A stretch of 64,000 nt of DNA from Bog-950 sp044225825 (GCA_044225825.1 JBGAIB010000003.1:1-64000); one strand, 5' to 3'; positions 53,283-62,679 are shown, counted from the first letter of the stretch. Notes: generated by a model from the letters alone, not told the origin. Translations and numbers: made by a program.

Positions 53283-53359
53283 AACAGAGCCTCTAAAGGC
53301 GTAACAAAGGGGTACCAAAAACGTATTTAACAGGTGGGGTAGCAATTTTTTTAGATTTC

Positions 53360-53390
53360 TTTTTGTAAATTCGAAAACTATCTATATTTA
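53360..53390 (+). promoter_or_regulatory. Candidate promoter of gldK
   Basis: TTTTTG at 53360-53365 and TATATTTA at 53383-53390 fit the Bacteroidota -33/-7 pattern (TTTG ... TAnnTTTG) with 17 bases between; the gldK ATG follows at 53438. Confidence 0.45.
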
Positions 53391-53437
53391 CGCTCTTTCT
53401 AATTAAAAAACGGGGAAAAACTATCAAAATCTTCAAC

Positions 53438-54607
53438 ATGAAAAACGTACAAGCTCTTCTCAGTAAAGCATTGATTGTGCTGGTGCTCTTCATTGCTGGC
53501 TGTAAGGGAGGATACAATGGGCAGCTATTGGGTGAACAGGATCGACCGAAATGGAATCCGATTACGCCTTACGGAATGGTTTTCATTCCTTCCGGTGTTC
53601 TGCATATCGGCCCCAGCGACCAGGATGTAAACTCATCTTACCAGGCACGCGCTAAGCAAGTGTCTATTGTGGGCTTCTATATGGACGATACCGAAATCAC
53701 CAACAACGAATACCGTCAATTCATCAACTGGGTGCGCGACTCTGTTGCACACAGCATCTTAGGCCAAACCAAGGACAATGCCGATGGCAAAACCCAATTG
53801 GACTGGAACCAGAAGATTGAATGGGGTGGAAAAGAGCCTAACGAACAGTTAGAAGAAATTTTCCTTCCTGAAAACGAACGCGTATGGGGTCGTAAAGAAC
53901 TTGACCTGCGCAAACTGAAATACGACTACGAATGGTTTGATTACAAAGCCGCTTCGTTAACCAAAAACCGTGGCAAGTCGCGCACCAGCTTCATCCACAA
54001 AGAATCTTGCGACGTTTATCCTGATACTTTAGTTTGGGTTCGCGATTTCTCTTACTCGTACAACGAACCTATGACCCGTAACTATTTCCATCACCCTGCT
54101 TTCGACGACTACCCTGTAGTAGGTGTTACCTGGCCTCAGGCTAATGCATTCTGCTTCTGGCGCACCCGTCTGTGGGAAGACTACCGCACTCCACGCGGCG
54201 AGCCTTTGATGGATATCTTCCGCTTACCTACCGAACACGAATGGGAATACGCTGCACGCGGTGGCAAAAAACTGGCTCCTTATCCATGGGGCGGTCCTTA
54301 CGTGCGCAACTCTAAAGGTTGTATCCTGGCCAACTTCAAACCCGGCCGTGGTAACTACCCTGAGGACGGCGGCTTCTATACTGTACGTGCCGATGCTTAC
54401 TGGCCTAACGATTACGGCTTATACTGCATGCAGGACAGCGAGCCTGAAGCTATGAAGCGTAAAGTTATCCGTGGCGGTTCATGGAAAGATATCGGTTACT
54501 ACATCGAGAACGGAACCCGCCATTGGGAATACGGCGACTCTGCCAAGTCATACGTTGGCTTCCGTTGCATTACTACTTTCTTAGGCCGCGATATTACCGA
54601 TAACTAG
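53438..54607 (+). CDS. gldK: T9SS gliding-motility lipoprotein GldK/PorK
   Basis: 389 residues. The lipobox is LFIAGC with C22. The FGE/sulfatase-modifying domain shows YGMVFIPSGVLHIGPSDQ, EYRQFINWVRDSV, DYPVVGVTWPQANAFCFWR and a C-terminal VIRGGSWKDIGYY ... VGFRCI. GldK forms the outer-membrane-attached periplasmic ring with GldN around the T9SS. The gene uses a visibly strong, biased codon set (CGT, GGT, AAC, CTG), unlike the second gldMN pair. It is followed by gldL after 109 bases. Confidence 0.95.
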   Translation: MKNVQALLSKALIVLVLFIAGCKGGYNGQLLGEQDRPKWNPITPYGMVFIPSGVLHIGPSDQDVNSSYQARAKQVSIVGFYMDDTEITNNEYRQFINWVRDSVAHSILGQTKDNADGKTQLDWNQKIEWGGKEPNEQLEEIFLPENERVWGRKELDLRKLKYDYEWFDYKAASLTKNRGKSRTSFIHKESCDVYPDTLVWVRDFSYSYNEPMTRNYFHHPAFDDYPVVGVTWPQANAFCFWRTRLWEDYRTPRGEPLMDIFRLPTEHEWEYAARGGKKLAPYPWGGPYVRNSKGCILANFKPGRGNYPEDGGFYTVRADAYWPNDYGLYCMQDSEPEAMKRKVIRGGSWKDIGYYIENGTRHWEYGDSAKSYVGFRCITTFLGRDITDN

Positions 54608-54716
54608 AATTGGTAAACCATCGACTCTTTTATTGGTAACAACCGAAATCAGTTTTTAAAAACGAAAACTTAATAATTCTTTGTTTAACCCTAAATTTTA
54701 AAAAAAAGAACGAATT

Positions 54717-55511
54717 ATGGCAGCAAATCAGCATCCACTCACAACCAAAAGTGCAAGGACTTATCTGAACTATGCATACTCCTTTGGTGCGGCGATCGTA
54801 ATCGCGGGAGCGCTTTTCAAAATCATGCACTGGCCGGGTGCTAACTACATGCTTATCGCAGGTATGGGTACCGAGGTGTTGATCTTCATCATCTCTGGTT
54901 TCGAACCTCAAAATGCTATGCATGCAGAATACGAATGGGAACGTGTATACCCTGAATTAGCAAACGAAGGTCCGGTGAACAAAAACCAAAAACCTTTAAC
55001 TCAACAGTTAGACAAAATGTTAAGCGATGCGAAAGTTGGTCCTGAATTGATCAACAGCTTAGGAAAAGGCTTCAGCTCTCTGGGCGAAAGCGTTTCTAAA
55101 CTGAACGACCTTACAGAAGCTTCTGTTGCCGCTAACGATTTCAGCAAGAGCGCTAAGAACGCTGCTGGTCAAATCACTTCTTTTGCCCAGGCTGCTGCTA
55201 CTGCTACTACTGCTGTAGGTCAAATTGGTTCTGGTGCCGAACATACTAAAGTTTACCACGAACAAGTACAGAGCATGGTTAAGAACCTGAGCCAGTTAAA
55301 CGCTATCTACGAACTGGAACTGCAGGATTCTAACAACCACCTGAAAGCAATGAACAAGTTCTTCGGTAACCTGAACTCTGCTGCACAAGCCCTTAGCGAA
55401 ACCGCTACTGACGCTGTGAAATACCGCGATAACCTGATCAGCCTGAACAAAAACTTAGCTTCGCTGAACCAGGTGTATGGCAACATGCTTTCTGCAATGA
55501 AGGCAGTTTAA
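54717..55511 (+). CDS. gldL: T9SS inner-membrane motor protein GldL/PorL
   Basis: 264 residues. Two N-terminal transmembrane helices (about 20-37 and 44-62) hold the conserved FKIMHWPGANYM and the membrane-buried acidic residue E53 in GTEVLIF, which in GldL is implicated in proton-driven rotation. The remaining ~200 residues are a coiled-coil-rich cytoplasmic tail. GldL with GldM forms the proton-powered motor of T9SS and gliding. The spacing to gldM is 48 bases. Confidence 0.95.
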   Translation: MAANQHPLTTKSARTYLNYAYSFGAAIVIAGALFKIMHWPGANYMLIAGMGTEVLIFIISGFEPQNAMHAEYEWERVYPELANEGPVNKNQKPLTQQLDKMLSDAKVGPELINSLGKGFSSLGESVSKLNDLTEASVAANDFSKSAKNAAGQITSFAQAAATATTAVGQIGSGAEHTKVYHEQVQSMVKNLSQLNAIYELELQDSNNHLKAMNKFFGNLNSAAQALSETATDAVKYRDNLISLNKNLASLNQVYGNMLSAMKAV

Positions 55512-55559
55512 TTGTGAGTAGGAATTAATTGGTTTAACCCAGATAAACTTTTATAAAAA

Positions 55560-57173
55560 ATGGCAGGTGGTAATTTAACCCCCAGGCAGAAGATGATTAA
55601 CATGATGTATCTCGTGTTAACGGCCCTTCTGGCTCTGAACGTATCGCAGGAGGTACTGAATGCATTCCGCTTGGTTAACGAGGGTCTGCAAACATCAAGC
55701 GCTTCCTTAGGCGAGAAAAACGCGGGCATCTATAAGATGTTCGACAAACAAATGGATACCGATAAGGGTAAGGCCCAGCAGTTCTACGACAAGGCTCAAA
55801 AAGCCCGTAAAATCTCTGCTGACCTCAACAAACTTATCGAAGGTTACAAAACTGAAATCGTTAAACAGGCTAAAGGTATCGACGAAGAAACTGGCGATAT
55901 CGTAGAACGTGATAACATCGACATCGCTACCCGTATGTTCGTGGAAGAAGGTGAAGGCGTTAAGCGTGGCCGCGAGCTGCAACAGAAGATCCTGGATGCC
56001 CGCAAAGAACTGTTAGCACTGTCTGACAACGCTGTAAAAATCTCTCTCGACGCTCAAACGCCTAAGAAAAAAGGTGAAGAAGGCGCTAAGTGGGAATACT
56101 TAACGTTCAGCCACGTTCCAACAACTGCTGCCGTTACTATCCTTTCTAAATTCCAGCAGGACGTTATCAGCTCTGAAGGTGCAGTTATCGAATACCTGAT
56201 CAAGAAAATCGGCGAAACGGATTTCAAATTCGACGCTCTTTCTGCTAAGGTTATCGCTCCTTCAAGCTACATCATGCAAGGCCAGCCTTACAAAGCCGAC
56301 ATCTTCTTAGCTGCTTTCAACTCAACACAGCAGCCTGAAGTATTCATCGGTTCTCTGGCCGGCTTCAAAAAGAACCCGGACGGTTCTTATGACAAAATCG
56401 ATTCACAAAACCCACTTCCTGCCGGTTACAGCGAAAGCAGCGTGCTGAAAGCTGAAGGCGGTATGGGTAAACTGGAACAAGGCACCGGCGGTAGCGTAGG
56501 TGAAAAACGTTATGGTGGTATCATCCGTGTGAAGAACCCGGTTGGTGGCTATACCTTCTATCCTTTCGAAAACGCTTACCAGGTTGCAGCCCGTGCAGTG
56601 GTGGTTTCTCCTACCAAAATGAACGTGTTGTATATCGGTGTTCCTAACCCAATGAAGATCTCCGTTCCGGGCGTAGGCCAGGGCGATGTATCTGCTTCAT
56701 TGAACGGTTCAGGCAGCCTTGCTAAAAACCCTGATGGTACGTATACTGCTACTGTTAGCACCGTAGGTAAATGTAAAATTGCCGTATCTGCTAAAATTGA
56801 TGGCAAAGTACAAGCCATGGGTGAGGAAGAATTCCGTATCAAGCGTATTCCTGATCCAATCCCAACCCTGGGTGGTAAACTGCGCGGTGGTAACACACAG
56901 CCTGGTTCTATCAAAGCTCAGAGTGGTGTAGTTGCCTTACTGGAGAACTTCGACTTCGAAGCTACCTTTAAAGTGGTAAGCTTCCAGATGGTGTTCTCTT
57001 CGAAAGGTGAAATCTTCAAAGCGGAAACACAGGGCCCTCTGTTCAACCAACAGATGAAGAGCTTCCTGGACCGCGCGAAGCCTAAGGACATTATCTTTAT
57101 CGACGAGATTAAAGTTGTTGGTCCCGATAACCAACCACGTAAACTCGGTCAGATTGCATTCCAAATTGTATAA
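55560..57173 (+). CDS. gldM: T9SS motor/stator protein GldM/PorM, copy 1
   Basis: 537 residues. The N-terminal single TM (TPRQKMINMMYLVLTALLALNV) inserts beside GldL; the long periplasmic part (four beta domains, for example WEYLTFSHVPTTAAVTILSKFQ and VGEKRYGGIIRVKNPVGGYTFYPFENAYQVA) reaches the GldK/N ring. IFIDEIKVVGPDNQPRKLGQIAFQIV ends the last domain. Codon use is highly biased, as in gldK and gldL. gldN starts 11 bases on. Confidence 0.96.
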   Translation: MAGGNLTPRQKMINMMYLVLTALLALNVSQEVLNAFRLVNEGLQTSSASLGEKNAGIYKMFDKQMDTDKGKAQQFYDKAQKARKISADLNKLIEGYKTEIVKQAKGIDEETGDIVERDNIDIATRMFVEEGEGVKRGRELQQKILDARKELLALSDNAVKISLDAQTPKKKGEEGAKWEYLTFSHVPTTAAVTILSKFQQDVISSEGAVIEYLIKKIGETDFKFDALSAKVIAPSSYIMQGQPYKADIFLAAFNSTQQPEVFIGSLAGFKKNPDGSYDKIDSQNPLPAGYSESSVLKAEGGMGKLEQGTGGSVGEKRYGGIIRVKNPVGGYTFYPFENAYQVAARAVVVSPTKMNVLYIGVPNPMKISVPGVGQGDVSASLNGSGSLAKNPDGTYTATVSTVGKCKIAVSAKIDGKVQAMGEEEFRIKRIPDPIPTLGGKLRGGNTQPGSIKAQSGVVALLENFDFEATFKVVSFQMVFSSKGEIFKAETQGPLFNQQMKSFLDRAKPKDIIFIDEIKVVGPDNQPRKLGQIAFQIV

Positions 57174-57184
57174 AACAGAAGACC

Positions 57185-58006
57185 ATGTTTAAGAAAGGAA
57201 ATCTTGTTCTGGCGCTGGTTACTCTGCTAAGCTTTGCAGCTTTTGCACAGGAGCCGCTGGATGGTGCGTGGGTGAAAACCACTACAAAAGAAAAAGAGGT
57301 GATCCCTTACGACTATATCCGCGAAGCCGATGTGTTTTGGGCAAAGCGTATCTGGCGTATGATCGACGTGCGCGAGAAAATGAACCTGCCGTTCAAGTAC
57401 CCTCAACAGCCATTGATTGAAATTATGCATACAGCAGCCAAAAACGGCGAGCTTACTGTATACGATCCGGCTGTAGTAGATGCTGACCAGTTCAAGCAGG
57501 TAATGAGCGTTGAAGACGTAAAAAAGATTGGTACTCGTACCGATACTGTAATGCAGATCAACCCTATTACCCTGGAAGAAGAACAGGTAATTCAGAAGAA
57601 CGAACTTACATGGGATAAAATCGTAAAGTATCGCGTTAAGGAAGACTGGTTCTTCGACGAAGAAACGTCAACAATGATGGTGCGTATCATCGGTATTGCA
57701 CCAATCATGGAAGACTACGATGCAAGCGGCAACTACCGTGGCGATATGACCATGTATTGGCTGTACTACCCCGATTTACGCCCTATCCTGGCTAAATACG
57801 AGGTTTACAATCCTAAGAACGATGCACAGCGTTTAAGCTGGGAAGATCTGTTCGAAGCCCGTTTATTCGAAAGCTACATCTACAAGGAAAGCAACGTATA
57901 CGACCGTAACATACAGGAGTATGCTACCGGTATCGATGCACTGCTGGAAAGCGACCGCATCAAATACGACAACTTTACGTTTGAACACGATCTGTGGAAT
58001 TACTAG
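57185..58006 (+). CDS. gldN: T9SS ring protein GldN/PorN, copy 1
   Basis: 273 residues with signal peptide ALVTLLSFAAFAQ. Family landmarks are IPYDYIREADVFWAKRIWRMIDVREKMNLPF, EEEQVIQKNELTWDKIVKYRVKEDWFFDEETSTM, IGIAPIMEDYDASGNYRGDMTMYW and LFEARLFESYIYKESNVYDRNIQEYATGID. GldN is the periplasmic partner of GldK. It is followed by a strong terminator, so it closes the first operon. Confidence 0.95.
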   Translation: MFKKGNLVLALVTLLSFAAFAQEPLDGAWVKTTTKEKEVIPYDYIREADVFWAKRIWRMIDVREKMNLPFKYPQQPLIEIMHTAAKNGELTVYDPAVVDADQFKQVMSVEDVKKIGTRTDTVMQINPITLEEEQVIQKNELTWDKIVKYRVKEDWFFDEETSTMMVRIIGIAPIMEDYDASGNYRGDMTMYWLYYPDLRPILAKYEVYNPKNDAQRLSWEDLFEARLFESYIYKESNVYDRNIQEYATGIDALLESDRIKYDNFTFEHDLWNY

Positions 58007-58028
58007 AAGTTGTGCTTAACTGATATCC

Positions 58029-58067
58029 GAAACGGCAGCCCTTAAATGGCTGCCGTTTCTGTTTTTA
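58029..58067 (+). terminator. Terminator after gldN copy 1
   Basis: A perfect 11-bp stem AAACGGCAGCC / GGCTGCCGTTT with a 7-base loop, followed by CTGTTTTT; 23 bases after the gldN stop. It separates the first operon from the second gldM-gldN pair. Confidence 0.9.
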
Positions 58068-58244
58068 CACCGGCTGCTTATTGCAGCAAAGGCGGGGCAC
58101 ATCCAATTAGAACGTCGCTCTTTTAAGGGATATTGCGGAGCACCGGGTTTTTCGCATAAATTGTTTTTTGCATGCAAGTAGCGGCAATTTCAATAAGGCT
58201 GCCGCCGTTCAGCCATAGATGGTTTAACCTAAAATTTTACATCT

Positions 58245-59867
58245 ATGGCAAGCTCCCAACTACCTCCCAGGCAAAAGATGATCAACATGATGTATCTGGT
58301 GCTTACGGCAATTCTGGCTCTAACAGTATCCACCGAAGTGCTGGATGCCTTCAAGGGCGTTAACGACAGCATCAGCAGTTCGAACAACTCCTTGCAATCA
58401 AAGAACAACAGCCTGTTCGCTGAATTTCAAAAGCAGAACGCTAACGATTCGCTACGGGCTAAAGTAGCCTATGAGAAGGCACAAAAAGCGCACGAACTGT
58501 CGCAGAAGTTGTATGGATTACTGGAGCAATACAAGCAACAGCTTATCCAGGGTGCCGGCGGGCTTGATGCAGAAACAGGTAAGATTGTGCGGGATGATGA
58601 TATTGACGTGGCTACCCGTTTGTTTGTGGAGCACAATGGCGAAACCGGAAGGAATTTAAAACAGCAGATAAAGGCAACACGCACGGCCTTACTTAATTTA
58701 CTGGAACCGGCAGAGCGAACGGCATATGAAAAAACACTGGCTCTGCAGATAGAAGAACCTGGCGATGGACGTACCTGGGAGTTTGCCTCCTTCAACCATG
58801 TGCCGGCTATTGCGGCGGTTACCAATCTCTCTAAATTTCAGAATGATGTATTAACCGCTGAACAGCATATTGTGGAAGAGCTCTATTCCTCGATTTATGC
58901 CCGTACCATTAAAGTTGACAAGATGGAGGCAAAGGTGATTTCGCCCAGCAGCTACATTATGCAGGGCGAAATGTATAAGGCGGATGTGCTAGTAGCTGCA
59001 AGCAACTCTACGCTTGTTCCGGAGGTGTTTATTGGCGCTTTTACTGAGGCCGTCAGGAAGAACCCTGGCGGAGGCTATGAGGCGATTAAATCGCCTTCTA
59101 ATGCTTTGCCATTAGTTAACCCGGCAAAGGTGGAAGTAGAAAGTAATACCGGCCGGTTAAAACTACCGGCCAGTGCTATAGGCAACCGGAAATACACCGG
59201 TGTGGTGCGCATGCAGGGCACTGATGGTACTTTTAGCTTTTACCCTTTTGAAGGAGAGTATCAGGTGGCGCCTAAAATGGCTGTTGTATCACCTGTAAAA
59301 ATGAATGTTGTTTACCTAGGCCTTGATAATCCGTTGGACTTAAGCGTACCCGGCGTGGCTCAAAGCGATATTGTGGCCACGGTTGATGGTGATGGCGTGC
59401 TGAATAAGGCAAGTGACGGAACCTATACCTTGAAAGTGAACTCCATCGAGAGAAAGCGAATTAAGGTTAAAGTTAGTGCGCGAATAGAAGGCCGATTAGT
59501 TGAGATGGGCGAAAAGGAATTCCGGATAAAACGCGTACCAAATCCTGAGTTGAAACTTGACGGCGTTACACCGCCGGGATCCTTATCTGCAACTATAATA
59601 AAGCAGCGCAGCGGATTGGTTGCGGCTATGGGCGATTTTGTTTATGATGATGTGCATTGGACAATTTTAAGCTTTACGGCTACCGTGCGTAAAGGGGTGG
59701 ACGTAATACCTGTTACGAATACCGGCCCGATGTTTAACGATAACGCAAAGAGATTATTAAAGACCCTTAAAAAGGGAGATGCACTTTTTCTGGATAACAT
59801 TGTTGCGCAAGGTCCGGGAGGACAGCGAACATTGCCTTCGGTAGCCTTTAACATAACAACCCAATAA
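58245..59867 (+). CDS. GldM/PorM paralogue, copy 2
   Basis: 540 residues. The start LPPRQKMINMMYLVLTAILALTV is near-identical to copy 1, and the whole length aligns by eye (ATRLFVEHNGETGRNLKQQI, WEFASFNHVPAIAAVTNLSKFQNDV, GNRKYTGVVRMQGTDGTFSFYPFEGEYQVAP, IKRVPNPELKLDG). The TM and periplasmic domains are therefore intact. Differences are spread throughout, and the codon set is less biased than in copy 1, so this copy is probably older or less expressed. It has its own 5' region (58068-58244) and no gldK or gldL beside it. It could replace GldM in a second, substrate- or condition-specific motor. Confidence 0.92.
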   Translation: MASSQLPPRQKMINMMYLVLTAILALTVSTEVLDAFKGVNDSISSSNNSLQSKNNSLFAEFQKQNANDSLRAKVAYEKAQKAHELSQKLYGLLEQYKQQLIQGAGGLDAETGKIVRDDDIDVATRLFVEHNGETGRNLKQQIKATRTALLNLLEPAERTAYEKTLALQIEEPGDGRTWEFASFNHVPAIAAVTNLSKFQNDVLTAEQHIVEELYSSIYARTIKVDKMEAKVISPSSYIMQGEMYKADVLVAASNSTLVPEVFIGAFTEAVRKNPGGGYEAIKSPSNALPLVNPAKVEVESNTGRLKLPASAIGNRKYTGVVRMQGTDGTFSFYPFEGEYQVAPKMAVVSPVKMNVVYLGLDNPLDLSVPGVAQSDIVATVDGDGVLNKASDGTYTLKVNSIERKRIKVKVSARIEGRLVEMGEKEFRIKRVPNPELKLDGVTPPGSLSATIIKQRSGLVAAMGDFVYDDVHWTILSFTATVRKGVDVIPVTNTGPMFNDNAKRLLKTLKKGDALFLDNIVAQGPGGQRTLPSVAFNITTQ

Positions 59868-59872
59868 AACAG

Positions 59873-59910
59873 TGCAGGGCGCCCTCAATTCAGAAAACGG
59901 GCGTCCTGCA
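59873..59910 (+). other. Strong hairpin between gldM2 and gldN2
   Basis: TGCAGGGCGCCC / GGGCGTCCTGCA pair over 12 bp (one G-U) with a 14-base loop. The T-run is six Ts only 13 bases later. It may be an attenuator, a processing or stabilising structure, or a leaky terminator within the pair. Confidence 0.6.
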
Positions 59911-59962
59911 AACAACTGTTACTTTTTTAAGCTTCGTGTATTGTATAGTAAAAGGGGGAATT

Positions 59963-60817
59963 ATGAAAAGATTGATTTTGATAAGTTTCGTTTTGCTTAA
60001 ATCAGCTACCAATCAAGCTCAAACGCCCGACCCAGTTGGGGGCAGTGTAAACATTAATACAGATGTGCAGATGCTGCCTTGGATACAACGCGATGATACC
60101 AATAAACATCCGTTGCCCTATGAATACCAGCGCGAAGCGGATGTGGCCTGGAGTAAAAACATTTGGCGCGTTATTGATATAAGGCAAAAGATGAATCTGC
60201 CTTTTGGCTATGAGCAGGAACCACTGATTAAGTTATTGCATGAAGCTGCTAAACACGGCGAGATTAATGTCTACGACGCCTCGGTTTTGAATGCTGATCA
60301 ATTTAAGCAACGACTCGATACTGCGTCAGTGCAGCGTATAGGCGCTAACCGCGATACCACCTGGGGCTTAAATGCTGAGACCCTGGAGGAAGAACAGGTG
60401 GTTATCAATAACGAGCTAACCTGGGATAAAATCAAAAAATACCGCGTAAAGGAAGTTTGGTTTTTTGATACGAAGACAAGCACGATGCAGGTGCGCATTA
60501 TTGCTATTGCCCCTGTGATGGAAGACTATGATGCTGCCGGAAATTATCGTGGTGATATGACGATGTATTGGATACCTTTTGAAAGTATCAGGCCATTGCT
60601 GGCTAAGCACAAGGTTTACAACGCCCTCAACGATTGGCAGCAGATGAGTTGGGACGATCTTTTTAATATGCGTCGTTTCGAAAGCTATATTTACAAGGAG
60701 AGTAATGTGTATGACCGAAGTATACAGGAGTATGCTTCAGGTGTAGATGCACAGGTAGAGAGCGACCGGATTAAGCAGGAGATTTTTGAAAAAGAACATG
60801 ATATGTGGAATTACTAA
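59963..60817 (+). CDS. GldN/PorN paralogue, copy 2
   Basis: 284 residues from ATG 59963 (MKRLILISFVLL signal peptide), preceded by AAAGGGGGAA, an unusually good Shine-Dalgarno-like sequence; the longer frame from 59936 is unlikely. It aligns over its length with copy 1 (LPYEYQREADVAWSKNIWRVIDIRQKMNLPF; NNELTWDKIKKYRVKEVWFFDTKTSTMQVR; VMEDYDAAGNYRGDMTMYW; FESYIYKESNVYDRSIQEYASGVD). In Flavobacterium a gldN paralogue, gldO, is known. Its stop overlaps the uvrC stop by two bases. Confidence 0.9.
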   Translation: MKRLILISFVLLKSATNQAQTPDPVGGSVNINTDVQMLPWIQRDDTNKHPLPYEYQREADVAWSKNIWRVIDIRQKMNLPFGYEQEPLIKLLHEAAKHGEINVYDASVLNADQFKQRLDTASVQRIGANRDTTWGLNAETLEEEQVVINNELTWDKIKKYRVKEVWFFDTKTSTMQVRIIAIAPVMEDYDAAGNYRGDMTMYWIPFESIRPLLAKHKVYNALNDWQQMSWDDLFNMRRFESYIYKESNVYDRSIQEYASGVDAQVESDRIKQEIFEKEHDMWNY

Positions 60818-62679
60818 ACAGCCGGTGGGGGAGCATCATCGGACGGGGTATTCTTCTGCTCGCTGGTGGTTTCGGGGGATGCGCTGCCGGCAGCTAATCC
60901 TTCAACCACCAGTTTGGCTTTTGCAGGCCCAAGAATTTCTTCCAGTTCTTCCTGGGGCACTTCTTTCAATTTCTTTATGCTCTTATACTTACGCAGCAGC
61001 AACTCCATTGTTTTTTCGCCAATGCCGGAAATTTGTGTGAGCTGCGAATTGATAGCGTTTTTGCTACGACGCGCGCGATGCCTGGTGATACCAAAACGGT
61101 GGGCCTCGTCGCGCATACGTTGTATCAACTTCAGGGATTCGGATTTTTTGTTGATATACACCGGTAGAGAATCGCCGGGGAAGTAAATTTCTTCGAGCTT
61201 TTTGGCGATACCTATAATGGCAATTTTGCCATACAGTTCCAGTTTCTCCAGGCTGCTTACTGCACTGCTTAATTGCCCTTTACCACCGTCAATAATAATA
61301 AGCTGGGGCAATTCATGTCCTTCTTCCAGCATACGCTTGTAGCGGCGATAGATCACCTCTTCCATCGTTGCAAAGTCATCAGGTCCCTCTACGGTTTTTA
61401 CATTAAAAATGCGGTAGTCTTTTTTGCTGGGCTTCGCATCCCGGAAAACCACACATGCACTTACCGGGTTGGTGCCCTGAAAGTTCGAGTTATCGAAGCA
61501 CTCAATATGCCGGGGCATGTCCTTTAGCTTCAAGTCCTCCTTTACGGTGCGCATTATTCGGAAGGAAGGGTTTTTTTCTTCAGCGGTAAGACTTGCACGT
61601 ATTTTTTCCTCGCGGGCATACAAAACATTTCTGATGGCCAAATCCAATAACTTCTTTTTATCGCCTGCCTGTGGTACGGTTAATTCTACTTTATCAAAAG
61701 GCAGGTCGACTTCAAACGGTGTAATAATCTCCTCGGCAAAAATATTATCAGCAAAGCTGTTTTCAGTTACTGCGCGTTGCAGAATTTCTTCGCGGGTTTC
61801 CTCCAGCACTTTCTTTACTTCAAAGGCTTTTGTCTGTACAATTGTTCCGTTACCGATTTTAAGAAAGTTGATAAATGCCAGTTCGTCGGTTTCGCTATAC
61901 CCGTAAACATCAATGTTATTTAACCGAGGGTTAACGACAGTACTCTTGCTTTGGTAGTTTGTAAGCAGGTCTATCTTTTCCTTGAACTCATTAGCCCGCT
62001 CAAATTCCATATTGGAGGCATATTCATTCATCTTTTTACGGAGGTAATACACTACCGACCCGAAATTGCTTTTCAATACCTGGCGTATCTGTTCAATGTT
62101 TTCGTTGTATTCGGCTTCGGTTTGCAGCGCCTGGCATGGCCCCATGCAATTTTTGAGGTGATACTCTAAACAGACCTTAAATTTTCCGGCAGCAATGTTT
62201 TTTTCGGTAAGGTTTAAGTTGCAGGTGCGCAGTGGGAAGAGTGTAGTGAGCATGCTTAAGATGCTTTTTACGTTGACCACAGATGTAAAAGGCCCAAGGT
62301 ATTCCGAGCCATCGCGAATGACCCTGCGGGTTAAAAACACGCGCGGGAAAGGCTCCTTTTTAATACAAATGAAGGGGTATGTTTTATCGTCCTTAAGCAG
62401 GATGTTGTAGCGTGGCTGATAATTCTTAATCAGTGAGTTCTCAAGCAAAAAGGCTTCTGCCTCGGAGGTAACAATTGTGAATTCAATTCGACGGATAGCA
62501 TCTACCAACCGTTTAAGCCGGTACGAATGATCGCGGCTGACAAAATAGGAGGAGACACGTTTACGTAAATCCTTGGCCTTACCGATATACAGGATTTCAT
62601 TCTGCTCGTTAAAATAGCGATACACTCCCGGCTCTTCGGGTATTGTTTTTCGTATTTCTGAAAACTCTTCGGAGGTCAT
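60814..62679 (-). CDS. uvrC: Excinuclease ABC subunit UvrC
   Basis: Makes both incisions in UvrABC nucleotide-excision repair. From ATG 62679 (621 residues): GIY-YIG domain PGVYRYFNEQNEILYIGKAKDLRKRV near residues 15-42; the UvrBC/UVR helix SVVYYLRKKMNEYASNMEFERANEFKEKID; the RNase H-like nuclease (IECFDNSNFQGTNPVSACVVF; IIDGGKGQLS); and the C-terminal helix-hairpin-helix (QISGIGEKTMELLLRKYKS). A longer frame from 62739 would run through the 62731-62747 terminator and adds no conserved sequence. Confidence 0.95.
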   Translation of the reverse strand: MTSEEFSEIRKTIPEEPGVYRYFNEQNEILYIGKAKDLRKRVSSYFVSRDHSYRLKRLVDAIRRIEFTIVTSEAEAFLLENSLIKNYQPRYNILLKDDKTYPFICIKKEPFPRVFLTRRVIRDGSEYLGPFTSVVNVKSILSMLTTLFPLRTCNLNLTEKNIAAGKFKVCLEYHLKNCMGPCQALQTEAEYNENIEQIRQVLKSNFGSVVYYLRKKMNEYASNMEFERANEFKEKIDLLTNYQSKSTVVNPRLNNIDVYGYSETDELAFINFLKIGNGTIVQTKAFEVKKVLEETREEILQRAVTENSFADNIFAEEIITPFEVDLPFDKVELTVPQAGDKKKLLDLAIRNVLYAREEKIRASLTAEEKNPSFRIMRTVKEDLKLKDMPRHIECFDNSNFQGTNPVSACVVFRDAKPSKKDYRIFNVKTVEGPDDFATMEEVIYRRYKRMLEEGHELPQLIIIDGGKGQLSSAVSSLEKLELYGKIAIIGIAKKLEEIYFPGDSLPVYINKKSESLKLIQRMRDEAHRFGITRHRARRSKNAINSQLTQISGIGEKTMELLLRKYKSIKKLKEVPQEELEEILGPAKAKLVVEGLAAGSASPETTSEQKNTPSDDAPPPAV

